A stretch of 64,000 bases of DNA, from the NCBI RefSeq assembly GCF_945957525.1, contig NZ_CAMFLA010000003.1, positions 124,001 through 188,000 of the forward strand. Reading direction: 5' to 3'. Each line of letters opens with the position of its first letter. Position 1 is the stretch's first letter. The notes beneath the pieces were generated by a model. The model had not been told where the DNA came from. It searched no databases and worked only from the letters and a program-made list of their open reading frames with translations. Position numbers and translations under genes: made by a program. Positions 1-8,514 of the stretch are shown here, piece after piece. The stretch is from an uncultured Aquitalea sp. (GTDB lineage Bacteria; Pseudomonadota; Gammaproteobacteria; Burkholderiales; Chromobacteriaceae).

Positions 1-118
1 AAAAGTTTTCGCTGTGCAGCTCTACCCAGCCCAGCGGGGGCAGGGTATCCAGCACCTGGCGATAGTGTGGGGCGCGCAGGCCGATGCCGGCCACGGCGGG
101 CAGGGTTGTCGAAGTCAT
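1..118 (-). CDS. bufB: DUF692/MNIO enzyme, N-terminal fragment (BufB-like)
   Basis: Only the first 39 codons are present; the gene runs off the left edge. The start [20 protein letters not shown] followed by [11 protein letters not shown] is the characteristic opening of DUF692 proteins, now called multinuclear non-heme iron oxidases (MNIO). In bufferin systems the MNIO (BufB) converts cysteines of the BufA peptide into a thiooxazole-type copper-binding group, usually with a DUF2063 partner (BufC) that should lie further left. It follows two BufA-like genes on the same strand, which supports the assignment. The family call rests on a short stretch but the motif is distinctive. Confidence 0.85.
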   Translation of the reverse strand, partial: MTSTTLPAVAGIGLRAPHYRQVLDTLPPLGWVELHSENF

Positions 119-244
119 GGTGCAATCATCCGGCGTGGATAAAAAACGGGAGGCTGCCCGAGAGGCGGTTCAAAGCAACCGGGGGGCGGCTTTGAACCGT
201 TTGCGCAGGGGACAGCGCCGGCGTGGCCGACGCCGCCTGTGGGC

Positions 245-505
245 TTACTTCTTGGGAGTGAGCATGCCGCCCATTTTGTCGCAGGTGCCTTTGGCCACGT
301 ACTTCCAGTCGCCCGGGTCCTTGTCCTTGGTGGCCTGGCCCGCGCAGGAGTGGCTGCCGGTGGCGGAGGCGCAGTCGTTCTTGCCGGCGCTGGCGATGCC
401 GTAACACTTTTCCTTTTCAGCGGCCATGGCGGGGGCGGCGCTGAGCGCGCCCAGAGTAACAACGGCGCCAAGGGCGGAAGCGAGCAGGACTTTGGAAGAT
501 TTCAT
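245..505 (-). CDS. bufA: BufA1-like bufferin precursor (DUF2282)
   Basis: An 86-residue exported peptide. A signal peptide ([16 protein letters not shown] to AMAA) is followed by a mature part with [27 protein letters not shown] and a later KGTC, giving four cysteines in the pattern of DUF2282/BufA1 proteins. These are ribosomally made, post-translationally modified metallophores induced by copper and other metals. The ATG at 503-505 is chosen because an AAGGAGAA ribosome site sits just upstream and the signal peptide starts there; a longer reading to 574 adds 23 residues with no signal character. It sits between a second bufA copy and the MNIO gene. Confidence 0.88.
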   Translation of the reverse strand: MKSSKVLLASALGAVVTLGALSAAPAMAAEKEKCYGIASAGKNDCASATGSHSCAGQATKDKDPGDWKYVAKGTCDKMGGMLTPKK

Positions 506-598
506 GGTGTTCTCCTTGTGCAGGGGGATAACGTTTTCAGCATGCGGCGGGATGCCGTCCGATTCAAGGGTCAAGCGGTAACGGTTTGTCGGTGCGGA

Positions 599-862
599 TT
601 ATTTCATCGGCGCCATGGTGCTGCCGCCCATTTGCTGGCAGCTGCCCTTGGCGACGAATTTCCAGTCGCCCGGATCTTTGTCGGTGCTGGCCTGGCCTTT
701 GCAGCCGTGCGCGCCGGTGGCGGAGGCGCAGTCGTTCATGCCGGCAGTGGCTACGCCGAAACATTTTTCCTGTTCCGCGGCCATGGCCGGGGCGGCGGAC
801 AGGGCCGCCAGGGTGACCACGGCGCCAAGCGCGGAAGCCAGCAGGGTTTTGGATGCGTTCAT
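599..862 (-). CDS. bufA: BufA1-like bufferin precursor, second copy (DUF2282)
   Basis: An 87-residue paralog of the next gene in the operon. The signal peptide ([16 protein letters not shown]) is almost identical, and the same four-cysteine core is present ([27 protein letters not shown], then KGSC). Its tail differs ([12 protein letters not shown]). The start at 860-862 has an AAGGAGAA ribosome site like its sister gene, pointing to a recent tandem duplication that included the leader. It is first in the minus-strand order bufA-bufA-bufB. The promoter should lie in 863-1060, where I could not identify a clear consensus or a metal-regulator operator. Confidence 0.87.
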   Translation of the reverse strand: MNASKTLLASALGAVVTLAALSAAPAMAAEQEKCFGVATAGMNDCASATGAHGCKGQASTDKDPGDWKFVAKGSCQQMGGSTMAPMK

Positions 863-1070
863 GTCTTTTCTCCTTGAGCGTGTTGCACCGGCGTGTCCGG
901 TGTTCAAGGATCAGTCGCACTGTGGCGGCGGTTCTTACATGGAGTACTGAAAATATTTTCAGTTCCCGTGTTTTCGCTGTATTTGACTGATCTTGAGTGA
1001 AGTTTGACGAAGGATTTCGTCTGCTTCTGACCGGTATGTCGCGCCGTCATGCGGCTTCTTACAGCAAGGA

Positions 1071-1107
1071 TGAAAAAAAATCGGACGCCGTTGAGAGCGT
1101 CCGATGA
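1071..1107 (-). terminator. Intrinsic terminator after queE
   Basis: A 9-bp stem (ATCGGACGC at 1080-1088 with GCGTCCGAT at 1097-1105) and an 8-nt loop are followed, read on the minus strand, by a run of eight T residues. It sits directly after the queE stop codon and ends the que operon. Confidence 0.9.
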
Positions 1108-1108
1108 G

Positions 1109-1738
1109 TCAGCGGATGTTGACGACCTTGTGCGTCTGTACTGACAGGCGCCAGCGCGGATGCGCCATGCAGTAGGCGATGGCGGCGCGGGTATTGTCCG
1201 CCAGCGCCGGCCCGTCCATCGGCTGCAGATAGAAGGTGTCGAAGTCGAGGCCGGCTACGGTTTCCGGCAACTGGGTCGCTTGCGGATAAACCAGCTTGAG
1301 TTCATTGCCGCGCGTCAGCGCCAGCGGCGCGCCGGCCTTGGGGCTGACGCAGATCCAGTCCAGCCCGGCTGGGGCCGGCAGGGTGCCATTGGTTTCCACC
1401 GCCACTTCAAAGCCGCGTGCATGCAGGGCGTCGACCAGCGGGGCGTCCAGTTGCAACAGCGGCTCGCCGCCGGTGCACACCACATAGGGCGTGCCGCCGG
1501 CATTGGCGGGCCACTCGGCGGCGATGCGCGCCGCCAGTGCTTCGGCTTCGGCAAACTTGCCGCCATCCGGGCCGGTGCCGACAAAGTCGGTATCGCAGAA
1601 CTGGCAGACCGACTTGGCGCGGTCTTCTTCGCGGCCGGACCACAGATTGCAGCCGGAGAAGCGGCAGAACACCGCTGCGCGGCCAGCCTGACGGCCTTCG
1701 CCCTGCAAGGTGTAGAAAATCTCTTTCACGGTGTACAT
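1109..1738 (-). CDS. queE: 7-carboxy-7-deazaguanine synthase QueE
   Basis: A 209-residue radical SAM enzyme that turns 6-carboxytetrahydropterin into 7-carboxy-7-deazaguanine, the third step to preQ0 and queuosine. The cluster cysteines are C30, C45 and C48, spaced C-x14-C-x2-C rather than the canonical C-x3-C-x2-C; this insertion is a known QueE variant. FYTLQGEG near the start, VCTGGEPLLQL and VETNG are typical family motifs. It is the last gene of the minus-strand queC-queD-queE operon, 9 nt after queD. Confidence 0.95.
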   Translation of the reverse strand: MYTVKEIFYTLQGEGRQAGRAAVFCRFSGCNLWSGREEDRAKSVCQFCDTDFVGTGPDGGKFAEAEALAARIAAEWPANAGGTPYVVCTGGEPLLQLDAPLVDALHARGFEVAVETNGTLPAPAGLDWICVSPKAGAPLALTRGNELKLVYPQATQLPETVAGLDFDTFYLQPMDGPALADNTRAAIAYCMAHPRWRLSVQTHKVVNIR

Positions 1739-1747
1739 GTCGGCTCC

Positions 1748-2767
1748 TTACAGCAGCGGCCAGCGCATGTCTTCGTGGAACATCAGCGAGACGCCGGACT
1801 CTTCGTTTTCCATCAGGTCGATGCGGGACAGTTCCGGCACCAGCGGCGACAGGTGGGCGTGCACCCATTCCGCCACCGATTGGCTATGGCCGTCGCGCAC
1901 GCCGGCCAGCTTGTCCAGCGGATTGTGGTCCAGCTGGCGGTAGAGTGGCTTGAAGCGGTCTTTCACATCGCCGAAGTCCAGCAGCCAGCCCATGGTCTTG
2001 TCCAGACCGCCGGTCAGCAAGAGGCGCACCAGATAGCTGTGGCCGGTGTAGTGGCCGCTGTCGTCGAAGGGCACGGCGCTTTCAAAGTGCTGCTCTTTCC
2101 AGATGCGGAAACGCTGGCCGTCGTACTGACTGCCGGCGGTATGGGTTTCGCGCACTTCCACCCAGCGCAGGCCGTCCAAGCCGGCATCGCGCAGTTGGCC
2201 GAACATCCACAACGCGATCACTTCGCTGGTGGGGTTGGCGAGGCCGGCGATGTCGTTCAGATAGGCGTGGTTGAGCCGCGCGAACAAGGGCGCCCAGGCA
2301 GCTTCCAGCCGGGCGTGGTCGCATTGGGCGGCATCGGCCACCAGGCGCACGCCGAAACCGTGGCCGTGCAGGCGGCCGCATTTGTGGCCGGCCGGCACAT
2401 GCGGCAGATGATGGGCGGCTTCAAAACGGGTAGCCAGCCAGGCCAGCGCGGTGCCGTTTTCCAGCATCACGCCGCGATCGGGCGCGCTTTGCAGTTGCAG
2501 GGCGGCCGGGCTTGGCAGCGCGTTGGCGATGTGGCGCGCCACGGAGAGATCGTCCGTAGCGGGCAGCAGGCGGTTTAGGTCGCTGTAGTCGAGCGGTGCG
2601 ACGATGTGTCGCAGCGCATCATGCAGATTCTTGCCGTCGATGTGGGTGACGTCGGCGCGGGCCAGTACGCGGAAGCTATGGCCGTGCACGGCGGCGCGCT
2701 TGCCCTGGCCGGGCAGGGCGCGGGCGGCTTCGAAACCGGCGGCGGAGAGCAAGCAGGAAGCGTGCAT
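1748..2767 (-). CDS. queD: QueD-like protein with three tandem 6-PTPS modules
   Basis: A 339-residue protein, about three times the usual QueD length of 120. Module 1 (about 1-100) has HGH at 28-30 but few other active-site residues. Module 2 (about 111-215) is closest to E. coli QueD: FEAAH with H119, catalytic-type C130, H134/H136, NPTSE at 178 and E207, but LNH at 165-167 where LDH is expected. Module 3 (about 222-332) keeps GH at 242-243, DF at 264-265 and LDH at 279-281, but has no zinc triad or catalytic Cys. QueD makes 6-carboxytetrahydropterin from dihydroneopterin triphosphate. The start at 2767 lies 2 nt after the queC stop. Confidence 0.88.
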   Translation of the reverse strand: MHASCLLSAAGFEAARALPGQGKRAAVHGHSFRVLARADVTHIDGKNLHDALRHIVAPLDYSDLNRLLPATDDLSVARHIANALPSPAALQLQSAPDRGVMLENGTALAWLATRFEAAHHLPHVPAGHKCGRLHGHGFGVRLVADAAQCDHARLEAAWAPLFARLNHAYLNDIAGLANPTSEVIALWMFGQLRDAGLDGLRWVEVRETHTAGSQYDGQRFRIWKEQHFESAVPFDDSGHYTGHSYLVRLLLTGGLDKTMGWLLDFGDVKDRFKPLYRQLDHNPLDKLAGVRDGHSQSVAEWVHAHLSPLVPELSRIDLMENEESGVSLMFHEDMRWPLL

Positions 2768-2769
2768 GA

Positions 2770-3459
2770 TCAGCCCGCCTTTCCGGTGCGGGCCACCAGC
2801 GGATCGACAACGCCGGCTTCGGCAAACCCGCGTGCGCGCAGGATGCAGGAGGCGCAATGGCCACAGGGCGGTACTTCACCGTTGTAGCAGGTATGGCTCC
2901 AGGCCAGCGCTTCCATGGCGCCTGTCTGCTGGGCCAGCGCCACGGTTTCCGCCTTGCTCATGAACATCAGCGGAGCGTGCAGCTCGACGCGGCTTTCCAT
3001 GCCAAGGCGAATGGCCAACTGCAGGGCTTGCAGTGTGTTTTCACGGCAGTCCGGATAGCCGGAGTAGTCGGTTTGCGCCACGCCGGTGACGATGTGGCGC
3101 GCGCCGCGGGTGTAGCCGAAGGCGGCGGCAAAGGTGAGAAACACCAGGTTGCGGCCGGGTACGAAGGTATTCGGCAGGGCGTCATCGTCGCGCGCGCCTT
3201 CTTCCGGTGCGATGCTGTCGTCGGTGAGCGCATTGCCGCCGATGGCGGCGAAGGTGTCGATGGGCAATACGGTCTGGCGCACGCCGGCCAGTCGGGCGAT
3301 CTTGCTGGCGCAATCCAGCTCTACGCGGTGACGCTGGCCGTAGTCGAAGGTAAGGGCTTCCACATTGTCTTTGCCGAAGCGCTGGATGGCCCAGAACAGG
3401 CAGGTAGTGGAGTCCTGGCCGCCAGAGAGGACGACGAGGGCTTTTTCAGGAGTAGTCAT
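2770..3459 (-). CDS. queC: 7-cyano-7-deazaguanine synthase QueC
   Basis: A 229-residue ATP-dependent enzyme that converts 7-carboxy-7-deazaguanine to preQ0. The PP-loop SGGQDSTT is at residues 12-19 and the zinc cysteines are C191, C199, C202 and C205 (CYNGEVPPCGHCASC). The motifs YSGYPDCR and FVPGRNLVFL are typical. The start MTTPEKALVVLSGG is taken at 3457-3459; 29 further in-frame residues upstream look non-coding. It is the first gene of the queC-queD-queE operon. I looked for a preQ1 riboswitch in the leader and saw no convincing match. Confidence 0.95.
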   Translation of the reverse strand: MTTPEKALVVLSGGQDSTTCLFWAIQRFGKDNVEALTFDYGQRHRVELDCASKIARLAGVRQTVLPIDTFAAIGGNALTDDSIAPEEGARDDDALPNTFVPGRNLVFLTFAAAFGYTRGARHIVTGVAQTDYSGYPDCRENTLQALQLAIRLGMESRVELHAPLMFMSKAETVALAQQTGAMEALAWSHTCYNGEVPPCGHCASCILRARGFAEAGVVDPLVARTGKAG

Positions 3460-3757
3460 GTCGGGTTCCGTCGATAAACAGTCGAGGCTTGTACGGCGCA
3501 TGGCGCAGGCGGGGCGATGGTTCAGGCCCAGTCGCAAAAGCCCCACACGGGATCGGTCTCACCCGGCGGAGATTGCGATGTTGCGTCTGCTGCGCAAAAC
3601 ACTGAAATATAACAGATTGCTGTTATTGAAGCGAGTTCCGGCCGGCGCCGCTGGCCGGTTGGGCTTGTCGGGCGGCAGGGTTTTGTGTCGATTTCGTTTC
3701 AAACACCCGTTTCCTGGCTGATAATCGCTGCAAATCATCCGTTTCCGTCATTTCTTT

Positions 3758-4666
3758 ATGAATCATCCCCGTCTGGCTTTCATCCTGCATGGACAGCGCT
3801 GCCCGCGCTCCTTGCCCAATCGTTTGCTGGAAACCTTTTCCCGCGAGTTCCGGGTGGATATCCACATCACCACCTCAGGCTCCAGCGCGGAGGAGCTGGC
3901 CTTGGCGGCGGTGACGCAAGGTTGCGACTTTCTGGTGGCGGTGGGCGGCGACGGCACCATTCATGAGGTGATCAACGGCGTGATGCGCGCGCCGGAGGCG
4001 TTGCGCGAACGGGTGGCGGTGGGGGCCTTGCCCTATGGCACCGGTAATGACTTTGTGCGTTCGCTGGGCGTCAGCGATTCGGTGTCCCAGCTTTACCGGC
4101 TGGTGACGGACCGGCAGGTGCGTCGCATTGATCTTGGCAAGCTCACTCGTGCCGACGGCACGGTGATGTGGTTCGGCAACATCGCATCGGTGGGCATCAG
4201 CTCGGCCATTGTCGAGCGGGTGAAGCGCTTGCCGCGCTGGCTGCCGGCGGCGGTGGCTTTCTATTTTTCCATCATCGCCACGCTGCTGAGCTACCGGGCC
4301 CGCAAGATGCGGTTGACGCTGGACGGGGTTGCGCAGCCGGAGGAGAGCTGCGTCAGCCTGTGCGTGGCCAACGGGCGTTACTTTGGCAGCGGACTGGGCA
4401 TCGCGCCCATGGCCCGGCTGGATGACGGCCTGCTGGAGGTGGTGATGATACGCAATGCCAATAGTTGGGATTTCATCCGCTTTTTGCCGACCTTGCGCAA
4501 GGCGCAGCCGGTGTTGCATCCCAAGGTGCGCTATCTGAGCGGCAAGGTGGTGGAGCTGGAGGCCGGCGCTAGCGCGGTGGAGGTGGACGGCGAGCTGGCT
4601 GGTCAGGCACCGGTGCGCATTGAAGTGGCGGCGAGCGCGCTGCGCTGTCTGTCGGCGCTGGTTTAG
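3758..4666 (+). CDS. Diacylglycerol kinase-family lipid kinase (YegS/BmrU-like)
   Basis: 302 residues with the DAGK catalytic fold. The signature VAVGGDGTIHEVINGV is at about 64-79 and PYGTGNDFVRSLG at about 105-117. The C-terminal beta domain (ANGRYFGSGLGIAPMARLDDGLLEVVMI, then a late VEVDGE) is complete for the YegS/BmrU group, which phosphorylates diacylglycerol or related lipids at the membrane. The substrate cannot be told from sequence. The next gene begins 2 nt after its stop, so the two are probably cotranscribed. It diverges from the que operon. Confidence 0.88.
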   Translation: MNHPRLAFILHGQRCPRSLPNRLLETFSREFRVDIHITTSGSSAEELALAAVTQGCDFLVAVGGDGTIHEVINGVMRAPEALRERVAVGALPYGTGNDFVRSLGVSDSVSQLYRLVTDRQVRRIDLGKLTRADGTVMWFGNIASVGISSAIVERVKRLPRWLPAAVAFYFSIIATLLSYRARKMRLTLDGVAQPEESCVSLCVANGRYFGSGLGIAPMARLDDGLLEVVMIRNANSWDFIRFLPTLRKAQPVLHPKVRYLSGKVVELEAGASAVEVDGELAGQAPVRIEVAASALRCLSALV

Positions 4667-4668
4667 TC

Positions 4669-5508
4669 ATGCGCCGCCGGTTGCTGCTGGTGTGCGCGTT
4701 GACAAGCAGTCTGGCTTGCCAGGCGGCGGTGATCGTGGCCCCGCAGGATGTTATCGACGACTACCGCGCCATGCTGGCCGGGCATGCGCCGGAACAGGCG
4801 CGCCAACTGACCGGCCCGCATGTGCGGCGCGATACGGTGGAGCTGCTGATAACGGTGCAAGCGCTGCGTCAGGGCGGCTATGCCGGGCCGATCCGCTTTA
4901 CCGCCGCCGACTCTTATGCCCGCACCTTGCTGGATGTGGAAACCGGCCGCGCCGATCTGACCGGCACTTCGGTGTGGGCGCAGGATCTACAAGGTCGCGA
5001 TCTGGACGCCAGCCTGCCGCTGATTCGCGATGGGCAGTTTTCCGCCGGCTTGTTTGCTGCTTCGGCCAACCTCAAGGCGCTGGGCTGCCGAACGCTGGCC
5101 GAGGTGCGGAGTTTGAAGGCGGTGTCCAATCGAGCCTGGACCGTGGACTGGCGCGTACTGAGTTCGATGCGGCTGGCCGGTTTGGAAAACGTGCCGGTGT
5201 GGTCGTCCATGGTGCGCATGGTGGCCAGTGGTCGGGTGGATTTCCTGCTGGCGCCGTTCCAGCCGGCGCCGGATGGCAGCCTGTCCACGCCGGACGGCGT
5301 TTTGTTGCCGATACAGGGAGTGCGAGTGGTCTTGCCCGGCAGTCGGCATCTGGCTTTGTCGCGGCATGGACCGGACTCGGCGGCGGTGCAAAAGGCGATG
5401 CGGCTGGGTTTGGCGGAGTTGGAGAAAGATGGACGAGTGCGCGATTTTTATCGGCAATCCGGTTTCATTACACCGCAGACGGTCAGTTACCGGCGCCTGA
5501 ATCCCTAG
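4669..5508 (+). CDS. Exported type 2 periplasmic-binding-protein-like protein
   Basis: 279 residues with a signal peptide (MRRRLLLVCALTSSLACQAA). The body resembles a small extracellular solute-binding protein: ITVQALRQGGYAGPIRFTAADSYARTLLDVETGRADLTGTSVW early, a middle segment SGRVDFLLAPF, and a C-terminal LAELEKDGRVRDFYRQSGF like the end of SBP_bac_3-type domains. No transporter permease or kinase domain is attached. It starts 2 nt after the lipid kinase gene. A role in sensing or envelope metabolism is possible but unsupported. Confidence 0.7.
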   Translation: MRRRLLLVCALTSSLACQAAVIVAPQDVIDDYRAMLAGHAPEQARQLTGPHVRRDTVELLITVQALRQGGYAGPIRFTAADSYARTLLDVETGRADLTGTSVWAQDLQGRDLDASLPLIRDGQFSAGLFAASANLKALGCRTLAEVRSLKAVSNRAWTVDWRVLSSMRLAGLENVPVWSSMVRMVASGRVDFLLAPFQPAPDGSLSTPDGVLLPIQGVRVVLPGSRHLALSRHGPDSAAVQKAMRLGLAELEKDGRVRDFYRQSGFITPQTVSYRRLNP

Positions 5509-5644
5509 CGCCCGCTACTCCTTGGCGCCGCTTTTTGGGTTCTCCGCGTAGGGTCTTTGCCGCTGTGCTTGGGCGCAGGTTCTCACGAGGTCTTAATTGG
5601 TTGCTCCTGGCTTGATGCTTCATGCCGGAGGGCGAAGTTCACAT

Positions 5645-5683
5645 GACAAGGCCGCCTGTCCCAGAGGGACGGCGGCCTTGTTC
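5645..5683. terminator. Bidirectional hairpin between convergent genes
   Basis: A long stem (ACAAGGCCGCC and GTCC on the left, GGAC and GGCGGCCTTGT on the right, with a one-base bulge) closes a short CAGAG-type loop. It sits between the plus-strand gene ending at 5508 and the minus-strand gene ending at 5714. T runs on either side are weak, so termination strength is uncertain. Confidence 0.6.
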
Positions 5684-5713
5684 ATGCGGGCTTTGAATGG
5701 CTGGAAAAGCCGT

Positions 5714-6397
5714 TTACGCGCCGAGGCGATGCAACAGTTTTTCTGCTACGGCTTCGGAAGAGGCCGGGTTCTGGCCGGTAATCAGCAACCCGTCTTCCAC
5801 CACAAACGGTGCCCAGTCCGCTCCCTTGCGGTAAAGGCCACCCTGGGCCTGCAGCGCGTCTTCAACCAGATGCGGCACGATTTGCGTCAGTTGCACGGCG
5901 TCTTCTTCGCTATTGGAAAAGCCGGTAACCGCCTTGCCCGCCACCAGCGGCGAGCCATCGGCCTTGCGGGCGTTGACCAGTGCGATGGAGGCGTGGCAAA
6001 CCGCAGCTACCGGTTTGTCGGCGGCGGCGAAGCGCTCGATCAGGCGCAGCGAGTCGGTGTTGTCCACCAGATCCCACAGCGGGCCGTGGCCGCCGGGGTA
6101 GAACACGGCGTCGAAGGCGTCGGCGTTGACATTGGCCAAGGGCAGGGTGTCCGCCAGTTTGGCCTGCAGCGTGGCATCCTGATTGAAGCGCTCGGTGGCG
6201 GGAGTGCTGAAAGCCGGATCGGCGCTCTTGGGATCGATCGGCGGCTGACCGCCCTTGGGCGAGGCCAGCGTCACGGCCACGCCCTTGTCTGTCAGCGCGT
6301 AGTAAGGCGCGGCGAATTCTTCGATCCAGAAACCGGTTTTATGGCCGGTGTTGCCCAGCTGATCGTGGCTGGTCAGTACAAACAAGACGTTTTTCAT
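5714..6397 (-). CDS. DJ-1/PfpI family protein (Hsp31/YajL-like)
   Basis: 227 residues. The nucleophile elbow is AAVCHASIALV with the catalytic-type cysteine near residue 133, and the upstream VFYPGGHGPLWDL is the conserved PGGHG loop. Proteins of this type include Hsp31-like glyoxalase III/deglycase enzymes and chaperones that deal with methylglyoxal and other carbonyls. The start MKNVLFVLTSHD at 6395-6397 is chosen over a longer in-frame extension because the family begins there. It is the last gene of the electrophile-response operon after the old yellow enzyme. Confidence 0.88.
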   Translation of the reverse strand: MKNVLFVLTSHDQLGNTGHKTGFWIEEFAAPYYALTDKGVAVTLASPKGGQPPIDPKSADPAFSTPATERFNQDATLQAKLADTLPLANVNADAFDAVFYPGGHGPLWDLVDNTDSLRLIERFAAADKPVAAVCHASIALVNARKADGSPLVAGKAVTGFSNSEEDAVQLTQIVPHLVEDALQAQGGLYRKGADWAPFVVEDGLLITGQNPASSEAVAEKLLHRLGA

Positions 6398-6417
6398 GGT
6401 GGTCCTCAGATGGGCAA

Positions 6418-6442
6418 GGTTGGCCGAAGGCTTCGGCCAACC
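6418..6442. repeat. Perfect inverted pair of the 11-mer GTTGGCCGAAG
   Basis: GTTGGCCGAAG at 6419-6429 and its exact complement CTTCGGCCAAC at 6431-6441 are separated by one base, with one extra matching pair outside. It lies between the old yellow enzyme stop and the DJ-1 gene start. The same 11-mer recurs through the host part of the window. Confidence 0.85.
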
Positions 6443-6458
6443 CCTGATGGCATGGGGC

Positions 6459-7556
6459 TTAGCCCAGCGTCGGATAGTCGGTGTAACCCTTGGCGTCGCC
6501 ACCGTAGAAGGTGCTGCCGTCCGGCGCGTTCAACGGGGCGTTCTGGCGGAAGCGCTCTACCAGATCCGGGTTGGCGATATAGCTGCGGCCAAAGGCGGCA
6601 GCATCGATATAGCCTTGCTGGATCAGCGTTTCCGCCTTTTCCGCGGTGTAGCCGCCGGCGCCGATGATGGCGTGCGGATAGCGTTCACGGATGGCGGCGC
6701 GGAAGGCGTCGGTGAGCTTGGGGCCGCCGGCCCAGTCCGGCTCGGAAATGTGCAGGAAGGCCAGTTTGCGTTTGGCCAGCTGCGCTACCACATAGAGCGC
6801 CAGTTCTTCCTGATCGGCATTGGACAGGCCGTTGAATACGCCCAGCGGCGAGATGCGGATGCCCACGTGGTCGGCATCCCATTCGGCCACCACCGCGTCC
6901 ACCACTTCCAGCATGAAGCGGGCGCGGTTTTCGATGCTGCCGCCGTAGGCGTCGGTGCGGACATTGGCTTCCGGCGAGAGGAATTGATCCAGCAGATAGC
7001 CGTGCGCACTGTGGATTTCCACCAGATCGAAACCGGCGCGGCGGGCGTTGTCCGTGGCGCGGCGGTAGTCTTCCAGAATGTCGGCCAATTCCGCGATTTC
7101 CAGTGCGCGCGGGGTGTCGCAGGGCACGCGGGCCAGGCTGCCGTCCGGCTGGCGCACATTGGTGTTGCTTTCGGCGCGGATGGCGGACGGCGCTACCGGG
7201 GCTTCGCCATCCGGCTGCAGCGAGCGGTGGGAAATACGGCCGGTATGCCACAGTTGCAGGGCGATTTTGCCGCCTTTTTCATGCACGGCGGCGTTGACCT
7301 TGCTCCAGGCCGCCACTTGCTCTTCGCTGTAGATGCCGGGCGCGCCGGCATAGCCTTTGGCGGTGGGCGAAATATGGGTGCCTTCGGCCACGATCAGGCC
7401 GGCGCTGGCGCGCTGGGCATAGTAGAGCGCCGACAAGTCGGTGGGCAGGTCGCCCGGTTCGGTGTTGCGCAAACGGGTGAGCGGGGCCATGGCGACGCGA
7501 TTGGCGAGGGTGACGGCGCCGAGTTGCAGCGGGGTAAACAGTTTGTCCAGATTCAT
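6459..7556 (-). CDS. nemA: Old yellow enzyme-type alkene reductase (NemA-like)
   Basis: A 365-residue FMN-dependent oxidoreductase of the OYE family. It has the flavin-site start [26 protein letters not shown], the substrate-binding pair in [17 protein letters not shown], and the conserved [23 protein letters not shown] segment. These enzymes reduce activated alkenes, N-ethylmaleimide and nitro compounds with NADPH. In E. coli nemA is controlled by the TetR-type NemR; the same logic applies here with the TetR gene at 8515-9129. It follows the nitroreductase by 24 nt. Confidence 0.93.
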   Translation of the reverse strand: MNLDKLFTPLQLGAVTLANRVAMAPLTRLRNTEPGDLPTDLSALYYAQRASAGLIVAEGTHISPTAKGYAGAPGIYSEEQVAAWSKVNAAVHEKGGKIALQLWHTGRISHRSLQPDGEAPVAPSAIRAESNTNVRQPDGSLARVPCDTPRALEIAELADILEDYRRATDNARRAGFDLVEIHSAHGYLLDQFLSPEANVRTDAYGGSIENRARFMLEVVDAVVAEWDADHVGIRISPLGVFNGLSNADQEELALYVVAQLAKRKLAFLHISEPDWAGGPKLTDAFRAAIRERYPHAIIGAGGYTAEKAETLIQQGYIDAAAFGRSYIANPDLVERFRQNAPLNAPDGSTFYGGDAKGYTDYPTLG

Positions 7557-7580
7557 GGGGCGATGCCTTTCAGTGACGGA

Positions 7581-8330
7581 TCAACGGTCAAAACCAAAGC
7601 CCTGTTCGCGGGCGACGGGGGCGACTTGCGGGAAATACACGGAGCGGTAGAACTGGGCCACATTGGCCGACCACGGCTGGCCTTCGGCGCGGCCGATGTC
7701 CTGCCAGTAAGCGGCCAGTTGCTGGTCGTATTGCTGGATGCGCTCTTCCAGTCCGGCGGTCTGGTAAGCCTCGGCGTGTACGAAGCTGTCGCGCGGCAGG
7801 CGAGGTTTGACGCTGCTGTCCTGGTCCACATAGCCCAGCGCGACGCCGGCGATGGGGAAGGTAAGAGGCGGCAAGGCCAGCAGATTGATCATGGCTTGCG
7901 GGTCGCGGCGGATGCCGCCGATGGGCACCACGCCCAGGCCTGCGGCGCGGGCGGCGGTCATCAGGTTGCCCAGTGCGATGCCAGCGTCCACCGCACCAAC
8001 GGCGAAGCCTTCCACGCTGTCGTGAATCACTTGTTCCTCACCGGCAAGGCGGGCGCCGACGGCGGTTTTGTGGAAGTCCACCACCACGGTGACGAAGACC
8101 GGGGCTTGTGCGATCCAGGGTTGGCCACCGGCGATGCGGGCGATTTCGGCGCGGCGGGTCGGGTCCTGTACCACCACCAGCGACACTTGCTGGCCGTTGA
8201 TGGAGGTGGGGCCGCGCCAGGCGGCGTCGAGCACGGCGTTGAGCACATCGGCCGGGACGGGTTTGTCCAGATAGCTGCGGCTGCTGCGATGCTGTTGCAT
8301 CAGGTCTAGCGTCGGGTTCATCGTTGTCAT
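7581..8330 (-). CDS. NfsA/FRP-type flavin nitroreductase
   Basis: 249 residues of the nitroreductase superfamily, NfsA/FRP subgroup. Motifs are HRSSRSYLDKPVP near residue 14, AAWRGPTSINGQQVSLVVVQD, and GLGVVPIGGIRRDPQAMINLLALP, the flavin and phosphate-binding segment. It would reduce nitroaromatics, quinones or flavins with NADPH. It is the first gene of a three-gene operon with an old yellow enzyme and a DJ-1-like protein. A palindrome just upstream matches one upstream of the adjacent tetR gene. Confidence 0.9.
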   Translation of the reverse strand: MTTMNPTLDLMQQHRSSRSYLDKPVPADVLNAVLDAAWRGPTSINGQQVSLVVVQDPTRRAEIARIAGGQPWIAQAPVFVTVVVDFHKTAVGARLAGEEQVIHDSVEGFAVGAVDAGIALGNLMTAARAAGLGVVPIGGIRRDPQAMINLLALPPLTFPIAGVALGYVDQDSSVKPRLPRDSFVHAEAYQTAGLEERIQQYDQQLAAYWQDIGRAEGQPWSANVAQFYRSVYFPQVAPVAREQGFGFDR

Positions 8331-8339
8331 CCTGTTGAA

Positions 8340-8355
8340 TAGACCGGTCGTCTAG
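8340..8355. promoter_or_regulatory. TetR/NemR-like operator upstream of the nitroreductase operon
   Basis: TAGACCGGTCGTCTAG contains the inverted repeat TAGAC-N5-GTCTA, 10 nt upstream of the nitroreductase start codon. The same arms occur upstream of the tetR gene. Confidence 0.8.
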
Positions 8356-8514
8356 TTGTTGATCCAAAATAACCCGCCGGTGATGAGGCGGGTAGTCTTG
8401 ATGGTATTGCCTGTAGCCCAAACTGCCTGATCAGACCTACGACAGGGATTTCAGTGCGTGATTTGAGCGACGTTGTTCTTTAGTTAACGGCAGATGGCGA
8501 CAAATGCCGGATTT

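Noticed and set aside
3460-3757. Possible preQ1 riboswitch before queC
   Set aside because: Hairpins are present but neither the short class I nor the class II consensus can be laid on the sequence.
6396-8309. A 637-codon plus-strand open frame
   Set aside because: It runs antisense through the old yellow enzyme and nitroreductase genes, which have clear motifs and operators; GC-rich DNA gives long antisense frames.
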